From: DATEDA01 sp963754305
GTDB lineage: Bacteria > Pseudomonadota > Gammaproteobacteria > Burkholderiales > SG8-39
Length of the DNA stretch: 64,000 nt
Assembly: GCA_963754305.1 (NCBI GenBank)
Contig: CAVWFR010000051.1
Span: 1-64,000 of the forward strand
Direction of reading: 5' to 3'
This document shows positions 55,267 through 64,000 of this stretch, piece after piece. Every line of letters begins with the position of its first letter. Positions within the stretch are counted from its first letter, which is position 1. The position numbers and the translations under genes were made by a program. The notes under the pieces were generated by a model that saw only the letters and a list, made by a program, of their open reading frames with translations, did not search any database and was not told the DNA's origin.

Positions 55267-56198
55267 GCCTGCCAGGCGTCGAGGATCTCGGCGCCGGTCG
55301 CCGGCCAGACCGCTCGGTGGCGCATGATGTGTGCGAGCACGCTCTCCAGCGTGCCGATGCGGTACGGCTGGCCGATGACCCAGGGATGGAGCGAGAGCAC
55401 CATGATCCGCCCGCCCTGCGCTGCGGCTTCCTCGTAGAGCAGAGTCGAAGTGATCGATCAACTGGTCGCGGAACTCGTCCTCGCCGTGGTGGTTGGTGAC
55501 GAGGATCGCGTGCGTCCTCGATGTCCGTTCGAGTGCGGCATGGCGTACAATCGTCCTGCCGCCGGTGCGCAGCGGGTAGGGCATGTCGTCGTTCACCCAG
55601 TCGCAGACGTAGTCGATGCCCGGCGTCCGCGAGCAGATCGGGCGTCGCGCGCGACTCGGATCGGGCGGGCGAGAGCCAGCCGCGCACGCCTGCCCGGACA
55701 CGGCGCGCAGGGTCTCCAGAGACTGCGCGATCAGCGACCGCCTCCTCCGCCATGGGCAGCCCCTCGTGAGTGCAGGCGATCCATGTCGAGGCCGTGTCCG
55801 AGGATCTCCCAGCCGCGCGCGGCGCATCTCCTCGACCAGTGACGGATAGCGCGCGGCGACCGCGGCGTTGACCGGCGACGCTGGCGCGGATGCCGTGCCG
55901 CTCGAGCGCCTTCATGATGCGGAAGATGCCGACGCGGTTGCCGTAGTCGCGCAGCGTGTAGTGCCGCAGGTCGGGATAGGCGGTGACTGCAGCGAGCCCG
56001 AGCGGCTTGAACGGCTTGCCCCTGCATGGTCGAGCGGAAACCACTCGCAGCGCCAGCGATGACCCAGAGGGCGATACGCGCGCCGCCGGGCCATGACGGG
56101 CTTTGGCTCTTCGAGGCAGGATCGACCAGTCGTAGCGGTCGTGGTCCATGCCATAGCGCCGGCTTCGGATACTTCAGGTAGTCGTCAGGTAGGATCAT
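55233..56198 (-). pseudogene. PuuE-like polysaccharide-deacetylase-fold hydrolase A, multiply frameshifted
   Basis: In pieces of different frames: MILPDDYLKYPKP, then LRDYGNRVGIFRIMKALERH, EILGHGLDMD, GIDYVCDWVNDDMPYPLRTG, AILVTNHHGEDEFRDQLID and the end GGRIMVLSLHPWVIGQPYRI. Together these are the NodB-fold layout of PuuE-type allantoinases and cyclic imide hydrolases (RDYGNR..G, D-W, H-P-W). At least five single-base indels break it; total length corresponds to about 320 residues once repaired. It shares much sequence with gene B next to it. Confidence 0.65.
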
Positions 56199-56205
56199 GT
56201 ATCGG

Positions 56206-57126
56206 CTACAACGCCTCGCCGAGAGGGTGCGACGCCGTGGCGAAGGCATCGTAATAGTGGTCGATGAAGTGCTGCGCGATCTCGCGCCCGGTGGCGAGCC
56301 ACACCTTGCTCGTGGCCGGTGATGTAGCGAGCGCCTCCTCGAAGGCCTTGATGCGGTAGCGGCTGGCCGATGAGGTAAGGGTGCAGCGGGATGCACATCA
56401 CCGTGCCCGACTCCTCGCCCTCGGCGTACAGGCGATCGAACTGCCGCCGGATGATCTCGCCATAGTGGCGCGGCGACACGAGATTGACGGTGAAGGCGAT
56501 GACGTCGTTCATCTCCAGCGAATAGGGAATGCTGGTGAGCCGGCCGCTTGCGCACCTTGACCGGCCCCGGCTGGTCGTCGTGGAACAGGTCGCAGACGTA
56601 GGTGAGGCCCATCTCGGCGACCAGGTCGAGCGTGCGCTCGGTGTAGGTCAGCGCCGGCGCGAGCCAGCCGTCGAGCTTCTGGCCGGTGTGCTTGCGGATC
56701 GTGTCGATCGAGTCCTGGATCAGCGCGCGCTCCTGCGTCCTCGCTCATGCCGAAGGTGTAGCGCGTGTTGTAGGTGCCGTGGCGAGTAGAACTCCCAGCC
56801 GCGCTCGGCGCACGCCTCGATGATCTCGGGATGGTGCTCGCACAGGCGCGACGTTGAGCGAGACGCTGCCGCGCATGCCGCAGCGGTCCATCGCCTCCAG
56901 CATGCGCTGGAAGCCGGCGCGGTTGCCGTAGTCGCGGTAGCGAGTAGCCGAGGACGTCGGGCACCGGCCGCGGCCACGCGGTGCGCGTCGGGTTCTTCGG
57001 CGGCTCGAGCTCGTAGAACTCGATGTTCGGCGCGACCCAGAACGCGACGCGCGCGCCGCCCGGCCACTCGATCTTCGGCCGCCGGGTGTAGGGCAGATAG
57101 TCGTAGTGGCCGGGATCCCGCTTCAC
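56206..57126 (-). pseudogene. PuuE-like polysaccharide-deacetylase-fold hydrolase B, six single-base insertions
   Basis: The GTG at 57126 overlaps the isochorismatase stop. Pieces: YDYLPYTRRPKIEWPGGARV, RDYGNRAGFQRMLEAM, HHPEIIEACAERGWEFYS, MGLTYVCDLFHDDQPGPVKV, MNDVIAFTVNLVSPRHYGEI and MCIPLHPYLIGQP. Six positions with one extra base each (near 56943, 56848, 56778, 56739, 56544 and 56362) leave exactly 304 residues and a closed frame, so the gene is probably intact in the organism. Role inferred: opening of a cyclic imide, hydantoin or allantoin-like ring. Confidence 0.7.
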
Positions 57127-57804
57127 GCTCGCCCGGGCTCGAACCGGCGCATGAATTCGAGCACCTCGGCGACCGGCACGACGTCGGCGTACTTGAAGGC
57201 GATGTCGTAGAGGTTGGCGAAATGCGGGCTCTCGTGCTTGTCGGCGACGCACTCCTCGGGAACGATGGTGCGGAAGCTGCGCGACAGGCAGTCGACCACG
57301 GTGGCGCGCACGCAGCCCGAGGTCGAGCCGCCGGTGACCACCACGGTGTCGACGCGGTGGAAGTTGAACAGCGACTGCAGGTTGGTCTCGTGGAAGGCCG
57401 AGGCCATGCGCTTGTTGACGACGATGTCGCGCTGGCGGTCGATCTCGCAGCCGCTCGTCGAACTCGAGCGCGGCGGGAGCCGGCCTTGACGTTCTGCAGC
57501 GAGTCGGGCGTGTTGGTGCGCGTGCCCCAGACGCCGCAGTCCTCGCCCGATTCCATGTAGGCGACGTAGGTCCACACCACCGGGCAGCGCTTCGCGCGGA
57601 ACAGCCGCGCGAGCTGGTTCACGTACTCGATCTGCTCGGGGATCGGTCTCGTAGGCGGTGACGAACTCGCCGACCACGGTGTAGGCCTGCTGCAGGTCGA
57701 TGTTGACGAGCGCGGGCTTGGCGCCCGAAACCGAAGCGCTTGCGCGTCGGATTGGCCTTGACCTCCTCGAACAGCTCGCGCGCGGTCTTGCTCGAAAGTT
57801 CCAC
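57123..57804 (-). pseudogene. Isochorismatase-fold cysteine hydrolase, four single-base insertions
   Basis: The catalytic triad is readable: Asp in LVNIDLQQA, Lys in VVNKRMAS and Cys in TGGSTSGCVRATVVD. Repairing extra bases near 57727, 57648, 57471 and 57455 gives a 225-residue protein from the GTG at 57804. Relatives such as N-carbamoylsarcosine amidase and maleamate amidohydrolase release ammonia or CO2 from amides and ureido groups. It follows dctP by 10 bases and is coupled to the deacetylase-fold genes, so a pathway of ring opening then deamidation is plausible. Confidence 0.72.
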
Positions 57805-57814
57805 GCCCGCGCCC

Positions 57815-58808
57815 TCAGGCAGTGTCCTGGATCTGCTTGTAGGTGCCGGGGCCGAGGATCTCGTTGGCGAGCCGCTCCGCGGTCGGCTGCGTCAGCCTCC
57901 GGAGCTCGCCCTTCGTCGAGCGTCACCACCGCGTCGGCGCCGTTGATCTCCGCCCACTTCTTGAAATCGCCGTCGAGCCGCTCCTTGAGGACCGGATACC
58001 ACTTTTTCGTCTCGAGCTCGAGGAACAGCTCGCTCATCATCCTCTGGTGCTCGGGCTTGAGGCGGTTCCAGGTGCGTTGCGCGATCACCACCTTGTCGAA
58101 GCCGAGGCCGAACTCGTTCTTCACCCAGAACTTGACCACCTCGAAATACTTCATGGTGATGATCAGGGTATTGAGGTTCACCTGGCCATCGACCACGCCC
58201 TGCTGCAAGGCGGTGTAGACCTCGTTGAACGCCATCGGAACCGGGTTCGCGCCGACCGCCTTGATGCTCTCGATGATGCCCTCGATGGGCCCCCCGCGGA
58301 TCTTCTTGTTCCGCACGTCGGCCCACGCAGCGGGCTTGGTCTTGACCTGCACCCCGAACGAGCCGGCGCGCCCCAGGCCGACCAGGTGCACCTTGTACTT
58401 CGTCTCGAGCGCCTGGGCGAGCTTCGGGCGCAAGGGTCCGTTGATCACGCGCGCGGCGTGCTCGTAGTCCAGGAACAGGTTCGCCGCGTAGAAGAGGTCG
58501 AACTCGCGCATGCCGGTGTAGGCACCGTGGTAGCCGTCGAGCGTGCCCAGGGTCACGCCGTTCAGCAGCACCTGCTCGCCGCCGAGCGTGCCCCAGAATG
58601 TCTCGCACACGATCTCACCGTTGGTGCGCTTGCGCACCTCGTCCCAGAACTCCTGCATGACGATGTTCGCCAGGTACCCGGCGTTGCTCGCGTTCGCATA
58701 GCGCAGCTTGACCTGGGCGCGGGCCGGCCTGGAGAGCCCGACCTGGGAGACGATCGCCGCCGCGCCGATCACCTTGAGGGCCGTCCTTCGTTTCGGGTCA
58801 GCTCGCAT
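57815..58808 (-). pseudogene. dctP: TRAP solute-binding protein (DctP family), operon 4, frameshifted near the C-terminus
   Basis: Signal peptide with a twin-Arg-like KRRTALKVIGAAAIVSQVGL start, then YANASNAGYLANIVMQEF, WADVRNKKIRGGPIEG with the ligand Arg, and ALQQGVVDGQVNLN. The frame breaks at DEG near 57909-57911: dropping one base of the CCC run continues ELRRLTQPTAERLANEIL to the stop at 57815, 330 residues. The ATG at 58808 follows AAAGGAGC. Likely intact in the organism. Confidence 0.85.
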
Positions 58809-58820
58809 GCGAAGCTCCTT

Positions 58821-60118
58821 TCATTTCACGGGATAGAACAGCTGCGGGACGAACAATGTAAGCGCAGGCACGTAGGTGATCAAGAGCAGCACGGCCAGGA
58901 GGGCCCAGATGTAGGGTATGGCGGCGCGGAAGATGCGCATCACGTCCACCCCCGTAATCGCCGACAGCACCATCAGATTGAGGCCGATCGGCGGCATGAT
59001 CATCCCGATCATCAGGTTCAGCACCATGACGACCCCGAACTGCACCTCGTTCACGCCCATGCCGGCGAGCCAGGGAAAGACTATGGGCGCCAGGATGAAC
59101 ATGATCGGCACGAGCTCCATGAACATGCCGAGAACCAGCATCAGGAGATTGACCAGCGCGAGCACCACGTATACGTTGCCCGATAGCGCGAGCATTCCAG
59201 CCGTAAGGAGCTCGCCCAGCCGTTCCTGCACCGCGAGCCAGGCGAAGATCTGCGAGGCGGCGACGGTGAGCATCACCAGCGCGGAGGAGATCGCGGCACT
59301 GCCGGCGGCGTGGATGATCGCCGTTACGGACGTGTTCCGGTACACGGCGAGGCCGAGAAACAGCGTGTAGCCGACGGCGATCGCCGCCGACTCGGTCGGG
59401 GTGGCGATGCCGGCGACGATGCTGCCCACGATCACGAGCGGCGCGATGAGAGCGAGCACGCCGTCGCGCATCGCCTCGGCCCGCTCCCCGCCGTGGCCTT
59501 CGGTTCGCGCGGGTAGTCGCGCCGCTTGCACAGGCCCCACGTCACGACGAACATGGCGATGAACATCAGCGTGCCGGGAACGATGCCGGCGAGAAAGAGC
59601 TGCCCGACCGACACGTTGATGATCGAGGCGAGCAGCAGGAACGCGATCGACGGCGGGATGATCGGCCCCACGGTGGCCGCGGCGGCGATCACCGCGCAGG
59701 CGAAGTCCTCGGGGAACCGGCGCCGCTTCATTTCGGGAACCAGGACGGTGCCGGTGGCCGCTGCGTCGGCGACGGCCGAACCGGAGATCCCGGACATCAG
59801 GAAGTTGGCCACCACGCCGACGTTGGCGAGCCCGCCGTGCATGTGGCCGACGATGACCGCGGCGACGCGCACCAGCCGATGGGTCACTCCGCACACGTTC
59901 ATCAGCTCGCCGGCGAAAATGAACAGCGGCACCGACACCAGCACGAAGCCGTCCAGGCCGACCGTCATCTGCTGCGCGAACAGCGCGAACGAAGTCGGCG
60001 TGTCGGTGAGCTGCGAGAGCGCGATGTAGGCAAAGCAGGCGAGCGCGATCGCCCAGGCGATCTCCATGCCGAGCAGCGTGAACACGAGCAGGACCGCCAG
60101 CATTGCAGCGAGCATCAT
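58821..60118 (-). pseudogene. dctM: TRAP large permease (DctM), operon 4, one-base deletion
   Basis: Two overlapping frames meet near 59484-59490 (after EPKATAG, before ERAEAMRDGV). Adding one base in the CCCC run restores 432 residues. Blocks: VSVPLFIFAGELMNVCGVT, GPIIPPSIAFLLLASI, ATPTESAAIAVGYTLF, MFMELVPIMFILAPIVFPW and MIMPPIGLNLMVLSAI. The ATG at 60118 overlaps the dctQ stop. Confidence 0.85.
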
Positions 60119-60546
60119 GCGGCGGGTCTCGGCGCGGCGCGGTAGTCGGCGAGCGAGCGCAGCACCAGGCGCACCTGATACAGGCCGATGAGGACGCAAC
60201 CGATCGACAGCGGCCAGTACCGCAGCGCATCGGACCACTGCGTCGCGAGCATGCGCGTCCCGCGGTTCAGCTCGATCACCGGGACGTTGTGCCAGACCAG
60301 AAATCCGAGCATCACGAAGATCGAGGCGTGCATGAACATCTCGAGCCAGACCCGCGCCAGCGGCGGCAGCCGGTCGAGGAGAAACGTGACGCGCAGGCTC
60401 TGCCCGCGCTTGACCGCGACCGCGATCGCGAGATACGACACCCACAGGAACAGCACCCTGGGGACTTCTTCCGACCAGCTCGGCGCAGCGTTGAAGAAGT
60501 AGCGCATCACGACGGCGTAGAGGATGACGCCGGTGAGTGCGAGCAT
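60115..60546 (-). CDS. dctQ: TRAP small permease (DctQ), operon 4, start uncertain
   Basis: 143 residues from ATG 60546: MLALTGVILYAVVMRYFFNA, SWSEEVPRVLFLWVSYLAIA, RGQSLRVTFLLDRL and two further helices. The same frame continues upstream to about 60603 with ALERVIYYASALL, completing the first membrane helix, but has no ATG/GTG/TTG. The true start is therefore upstream and hidden by an indel or a non-standard codon. Confidence 0.8.
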   Translation of the reverse strand: MLALTGVILYAVVMRYFFNAAPSWSEEVPRVLFLWVSYLAIAVAVKRGQSLRVTFLLDRLPPLARVWLEMFMHASIFVMLGFLVWHNVPVIELNRGTRMLATQWSDALRYWPLSIGCVLIGLYQVRLVLRSLADYRAAPRPAA

Positions 60547-60699
60547 CAGCAGCGCCGACGCGTAGTAGATGACCCGTTCCAGCGCGCGGTCCGCGCGCTC
60601 GACGACCGCGGTTGCGGGCGCGCCGATTCTCCCTTCCCCCGCTCCGCCGCTACCGTGGAGCCCGGGATGACGGATCCAGCGGCGGGCTACGCCACGCGT

Positions 60700-61434
60700 T
60701 CACCGTCCGCCGGAAACGTCAATGATCGCGCCGTGGACGTACGACGCGGCATCGGAACAGAGCCACACTGCGGCCTCGGCGACCTCCATCGGCTGCCCGG
60801 CCCGACCGAGCGGCACCGTCGGCGCCATCGCCCGGACCGTCTCGTCGCCGCCGTGCGCTCGGTGGATGTCCGTGACGACCAGCCCGGGCCGGATCGCGTT
60901 CACCCGCACACCTTCCTTGCCGACCTCTTTGGCGAACCCAAAGGTGAAGCTGTCGACTGCGCCCTTGGTCGCGGCATAGTGCGACTCCATGGGCAGGCCG
61001 CCGAGGCGCGCCGCCGCGGACGAGATGTTGACGATGGCGCCGCCGTTGCCGCCGTGCTTTGTCGACATCCGGCGCACCGCCTCGCGCGCACAGTAGAAGA
61101 CGCCGAACACGTTCGCCGCGAACACTTCACCGAGCCGCTTGGCGTCGATCTCGTCGACGCGGCACTGCCCGCCGATGATGCCGGCGTTGTTGACGAGCGC
61201 ATCGACCCTGCCTAACGCGCGGTCGACCTCCGCGAAGAGGCGCTTCGCCTCGGCATCGACCGATACGTCGGCCTGGATCGCGACCGCCTTACCGCCGCCC
61301 GAGTTGATGCGTGCGGCGAGCGTCTCGGCCGCGTCGCGGCTACGCGCATAGTTCACGCATACCGCGTAGCCGCGCTTGCCCGCAAGCTCCGCGATTGCCG
61401 CGCCGATCCCCCGGCCGGCGCCGGTGACGACCAT
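60700..61434 (-). CDS. Short-chain dehydrogenase/reductase
   Basis: 244 residues of classical SDR type: cofactor motif TGAGRGIG, ADVS, NAGIIGG, catalytic Ser in NISSAAA, Y-A-A-T-K, and RPGLVVTDIH. It is a FabG-like oxidoreductase that could oxidise a hydroxy-acid intermediate of the cluster; substrate unknown. The ATG at 61434 is used because an in-frame TGA lies 12 bases upstream. A GTGGAGCCCGGGATGAC near 60655 may be a half REP unit. Confidence 0.88.
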   Translation of the reverse strand: MVVTGAGRGIGAAIAELAGKRGYAVCVNYARSRDAAETLAARINSGGGKAVAIQADVSVDAEAKRLFAEVDRALGRVDALVNNAGIIGGQCRVDEIDAKRLGEVFAANVFGVFYCAREAVRRMSTKHGGNGGAIVNISSAAARLGGLPMESHYAATKGAVDSFTFGFAKEVGKEGVRVNAIRPGLVVTDIHRAHGGDETVRAMAPTVPLGRAGQPMEVAEAAVWLCSDAASYVHGAIIDVSGGR

Positions 61435-61446
61435 GACCTTGGACGG

Positions 61447-61773
61447 TCATTTGAGCTTCGAGTAGCTGGTGGGCTGCAGGATGTAGTTGGTGGTATGGGC
61501 GAGGATCGGGCCGTCTTTCTCGCTTTCCGCGCGCGCCGCGATCCACTCCGGATCGCTCATGAAGGTGTTCCACTTCTGCTCGCGCTCGGCGAGGCTCTCC
61601 CATTCCAGGAGGTAGTAGAGATCGTGATTGGTGGCACCGATCGCGACGGTCCAGAAGCCGACCTGACGGATGCCGTGCTTCTCCCACATCTTGAGCGTCC
61701 TGGTCTCGAAGCGCTTGTTGAGCGCGGGCAGGCGCCCGGGGGCGCAGCGGTAGATGCGAAGCTCGTGGATCAA
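61447..61773 (-). CDS. NIPSNAP-family protein
   Basis: 108 residues of the dimeric ferredoxin-like NIPSNAP fold: IHELRIYRCAPGRLPALNKR, HGIRQVGFWTVAIG, DLYYLLEWESLAEREQKW and an FMSDPEW block. Family members lie in catabolic operons, with unclear roles. It sits 19 bases after the molybdenum hydroxylase stop. Confidence 0.85.
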   Translation of the reverse strand: MIHELRIYRCAPGRLPALNKRFETRTLKMWEKHGIRQVGFWTVAIGATNHDLYYLLEWESLAEREQKWNTFMSDPEWIAARAESEKDGPILAHTTNYILQPTSYSKLK

Positions 61774-61792
61774 GTGGATCTCCTTGAGTGAG

Positions 61793-64000
61793 TCAGACTT
61801 TCCCCAGCGCCCTGAGGATGCGCTCCGGGGTGAACGGCTGCGCGGTCACGCGCGCGCCGAAAGGCGACAGGGCATCGTTGATCGCATTCATCACCGCGCC
61901 CGGCGCACCGGCAGTGCCTGCCTCGCCGGCACCCTTGGCGCCGAGCTGCGACTGCTTGGTCGGCGTCTCGACGTGCGCGCAGATGATATCGGGCATCTCG
62001 CCCGACATGGGCACCAGGTAGTCGGCGAGCGTGCCGTTGAGGAGCTGGCCCGCCTCGTCGTAGACGCACTCCTCGAACAGCGCCGCACCGATGCCCTGCA
62101 CCACGCCGCCGCGGATCTGCTCGTCCACCAGCATCGGGTTGATCACGGTACCGCAGTCCTCGACGCACCAGTGCTTGAGGAGCTTCACGAACCCGGTGTC
62201 GGGGTCGATCTCGACGTAGGAGGCCTGGATGCCGTTGGTGAACGTAAAGCCGTACTCGCGCGGCGTGTAGTGGCGCGTGACAGTGAGCTCGGCCTGGAAC
62301 TTCAGCGGCAGCGTGTCGGGGCGGAAGTAGGCGATGCGCCCCAGCTCGCCGAGCGACAGCTTCGCCGCCAGCGTGAGCTTGTTGACGATCTCGTTCTCGA
62401 CGATGTCGAGCTCGCCCTTGTCGGCGTCGAGCACGACTGCGGCGATGTCGAGAATGTTCGATCGCAGCGCGCGGCCGGCCTGCAGCACCGCTTCGCCGCC
62501 GATCCCGGCGCCGCGGGAGGCCCAGGTGCCGCCGCCGTAGGGCGTGACCCCGGTGTCGCCGGTGATGACGCGCACCTTCTGCATCGTGACGCCGACCGCG
62601 CTCGCCGCGATCTGCGCGAGGATGGCGTCGGTGCCCTGTCCCTGCTCGGTGACGCTGCAAAGACAGGTGACCATGCCGGTCGGCTCGAGGCGCAAGGTCG
62701 CGCCGTCCTGCGCCGAGATGCGCGCGCCGCCGACGCCGTAGAACGCCGGCGACGGATTGGTCACCTCGATCATCGCGGCGATGCCGATGCCGCGATGGAC
62801 GCCTTTCCCGCGCAGCGCGGCCTGCTCGGCGCGGAGCTCGTCGTAGCGCATCAGCGCGAGCAGCCGGTCGAGGCACTTGTGGTGCGAAAGCTTCTCGAAT
62901 TTGATGCCCGACGGGAACGTATAGGGGTAGGAGTCGTCGCCGATGAGATTGCGGCGGCGGAATTCGACCGGATCGATCCCCAGCTTCGACGCCGCGAGGT
63001 CGACGATCCCCTCCGTGAGCGCGACCGCGATCGGGTGGCCGACCGCGCGGTACTGGCAGGTCACGTTCTTGTTGGTGAAGACGACGTGCATCCTCGCCCG
63101 GTAGTGCTGGTGCCGGTAGGGCCCGCCGGTCAGGTTGACGACCTGGTTGCCCTCGATGCCGCTCGTCCGCGGGTAGACCGAGTACGGACCGATCGCCGTC
63201 AGGTCGTCGAGATCGAACGCGAGGATCTCGCCGAGCTTCGTGCACGCGAGACGGACTTTCGCTTTGTGCTCGCGCGCGTGGATGTCGGTGAGGAACGACT
63301 CGAGCCGGTCGGCGACGAACTTCACCGGCCGGCGCAGCATCACCGAGATGGCGGCGGTCGCCATCTCGTCGGCGTACACGTGCACTTTGATCCCGTACGA
63401 GCCGCCGATGTCCTTGCAGATCACCCGCACGCTCGCCTCGGGGATACCGAGGTGGCGCGAGAAGATGTCCTGCATCATGTTCGGCGCCTGCGTCGAGTGG
63501 TATACGGTCAGCGAGTGCTCGGCGGCGTTGTAGTCGGCGAGGATGGCGCGCGGCTCCAGGCAGACGCCGGTGTGCCGGCCGAACGCGTAGGTTTCCTCGA
63601 CGACGAGATCCGCGCTTGCGAACACCTCGTCGACGCCGCCGGTGTCGAGCTCGCGCTTGAAGCAGATGTTGTCGCCCAGATCGGGATGGATGACGTAGCG
63701 GTTGGAGAGCGCGTCCTCCATGTCGGTGACGACCGGCAGCTCCTCCCACTCGGCGGCGACGTGCGCGAGCGCGTCCTCGCCCTGCTCGCGCGTTTCGGCG
63801 ACGATCGCGGCGACCGCTTCGCCCTGCCAGCAGGCGCGCTCGATCGCGATGGCGTACTGCGGCGGCGACTTGATGCCCTTCAGGTGCCCGAGGACCGCCA
63901 CCCACGGCGTGCAGTACTCGGCCACCGCGCGGCCGTCGAAGCAGGCGATGACGCCGGGCTGGCGCGCCGCCGGCGCGAGATCCAGGCGCTTGAGCTTCGC
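61793..64000 (-). CDS. Xanthine dehydrogenase-family molybdopterin-binding subunit, partial at window edge
   Basis: The large subunit of a molybdenum hydroxylase; 735 residues are visible and the 5' end lies beyond 64000. The catalytic glutamate is in LGAKGAGEAGTAGAPGA. Molybdopterin-contact blocks are YGIKVHVYADEMATAA, EQGQGTDAILAQIA and GGGTWASRGAGIGG. The Cys loop of CO dehydrogenases is not present (CQYRAVGHPIA instead), so hydroxylation of an N-heterocycle or aldehyde is inferred. Iron-sulfur and FAD subunits would be expected outside the window. Confidence 0.9.
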   Translation of the reverse strand, partial: AKLKRLDLAPAARQPGVIACFDGRAVAEYCTPWVAVLGHLKGIKSPPQYAIAIERACWQGEAVAAIVAETREQGEDALAHVAAEWEELPVVTDMEDALSNRYVIHPDLGDNICFKRELDTGGVDEVFASADLVVEETYAFGRHTGVCLEPRAILADYNAAEHSLTVYHSTQAPNMMQDIFSRHLGIPEASVRVICKDIGGSYGIKVHVYADEMATAAISVMLRRPVKFVADRLESFLTDIHAREHKAKVRLACTKLGEILAFDLDDLTAIGPYSVYPRTSGIEGNQVVNLTGGPYRHQHYRARMHVVFTNKNVTCQYRAVGHPIAVALTEGIVDLAASKLGIDPVEFRRRNLIGDDSYPYTFPSGIKFEKLSHHKCLDRLLALMRYDELRAEQAALRGKGVHRGIGIAAMIEVTNPSPAFYGVGGARISAQDGATLRLEPTGMVTCLCSVTEQGQGTDAILAQIAASAVGVTMQKVRVITGDTGVTPYGGGTWASRGAGIGGEAVLQAGRALRSNILDIAAVVLDADKGELDIVENEIVNKLTLAAKLSLGELGRIAYFRPDTLPLKFQAELTVTRHYTPREYGFTFTNGIQASYVEIDPDTGFVKLLKHWCVEDCGTVINPMLVDEQIRGGVVQGIGAALFEECVYDEAGQLLNGTLADYLVPMSGEMPDIICAHVETPTKQSQLGAKGAGEAGTAGAPGAVMNAINDALSPFGARVTAQPFTPERILRALGKV

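Noticed and set aside
60640..60680. Fourth REP-like pair before the SDR gene
   Set aside because: Only a half unit (GGAGCCCGGGATGAC) is present with no inverted partner.

Overview
The window is GC-rich chromosomal DNA, most likely from a soil or sediment betaproteobacterium of the Burkholderiales type. This rests on the betaproteobacterial F-type ATP synthase operon (atpI-B-E-F-H-A-G-D-C), two orphan Bug/TctC solute-binding proteins, four complete TRAP transporters and many aromatic or organic-acid catabolic genes. No rRNA, tRNA or CRISPR array was seen.

Region 1 (1-6.1 kb) is an accessory, decaying stretch. It holds a frameshifted chaC-like gene, an IS3-family orfA relic next to unrelated element-end-like repeats, a serine beta-lactamase-like hydrolase, a VOC protein that has lost its N-terminus, a DoxX/DUF6429 chimeric ORF, a hicBA toxin-antitoxin pair and an amidohydrolase. 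It ends abruptly on a 33-codon stump of a TauE/SafE permease. Region 2 (6.2-17.9 kb, minus strand) is core-like: a HAD phosphatase, glpD, a class V aminotransferase, an unusually long tryptophan 2,3-dioxygenase, and the ATP synthase operon with a recognisable sigma-70 promoter.

Region 3 (18-27 kb, plus strand) is catabolic: an alpha/beta hydrolase, a VOC protein, a TRAP transporter, an aromatic FAD monooxygenase, a stump of a second monooxygenase, then a second TRAP transporter. Both TRAP operons carry a perfect GC hairpin between dctP and dctQ. Region 4 (27-33 kb) holds a large uncharacterised putative metallopeptidase, a convergent PAP2/haloperoxidase-like protein with a (Gly-Ala)35 tract and one frameshift, and an adenylate cyclase-TPR protein.

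Region 5 (33.3-50 kb) has a three-gene Rieske oxygenase (alpha, beta, ferredoxin), two 3-hydroxyisobutyrate-dehydrogenase-like enzymes, an ACMSD-like amidohydrolase, two TTT solute-binding proteins, a third TRAP transporter, a PhyH dioxygenase, a CobW GTPase and small VOC, DUF1330 and DUF3592 proteins. Three intergenic gaps carry inverted pairs of a REP-like palindrome.

Region 6 (50-64 kb) is the most interesting. It has an FAD_binding_2 oxidoreductase, two tandem Asp/Glu-racemase-fold proteins lacking both canonical cysteines, a LeuC/LeuD-type hydratase, two PuuE-like deacetylase-fold cyclic amidohydrolases, an isochorismatase-fold amidase, a TRAP transporter, an SDR, a NIPSNAP protein and a molybdenum hydroxylase. 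Together these suggest uptake and ring-opening of a cyclic imide or N-heterocycle, yielding a dicarboxylate. Many genes from 53.7 to 59.5 kb are broken by single-base indels that look more like sequence error than decay: removing four extra A bases restores a LeuC of exactly normal length.
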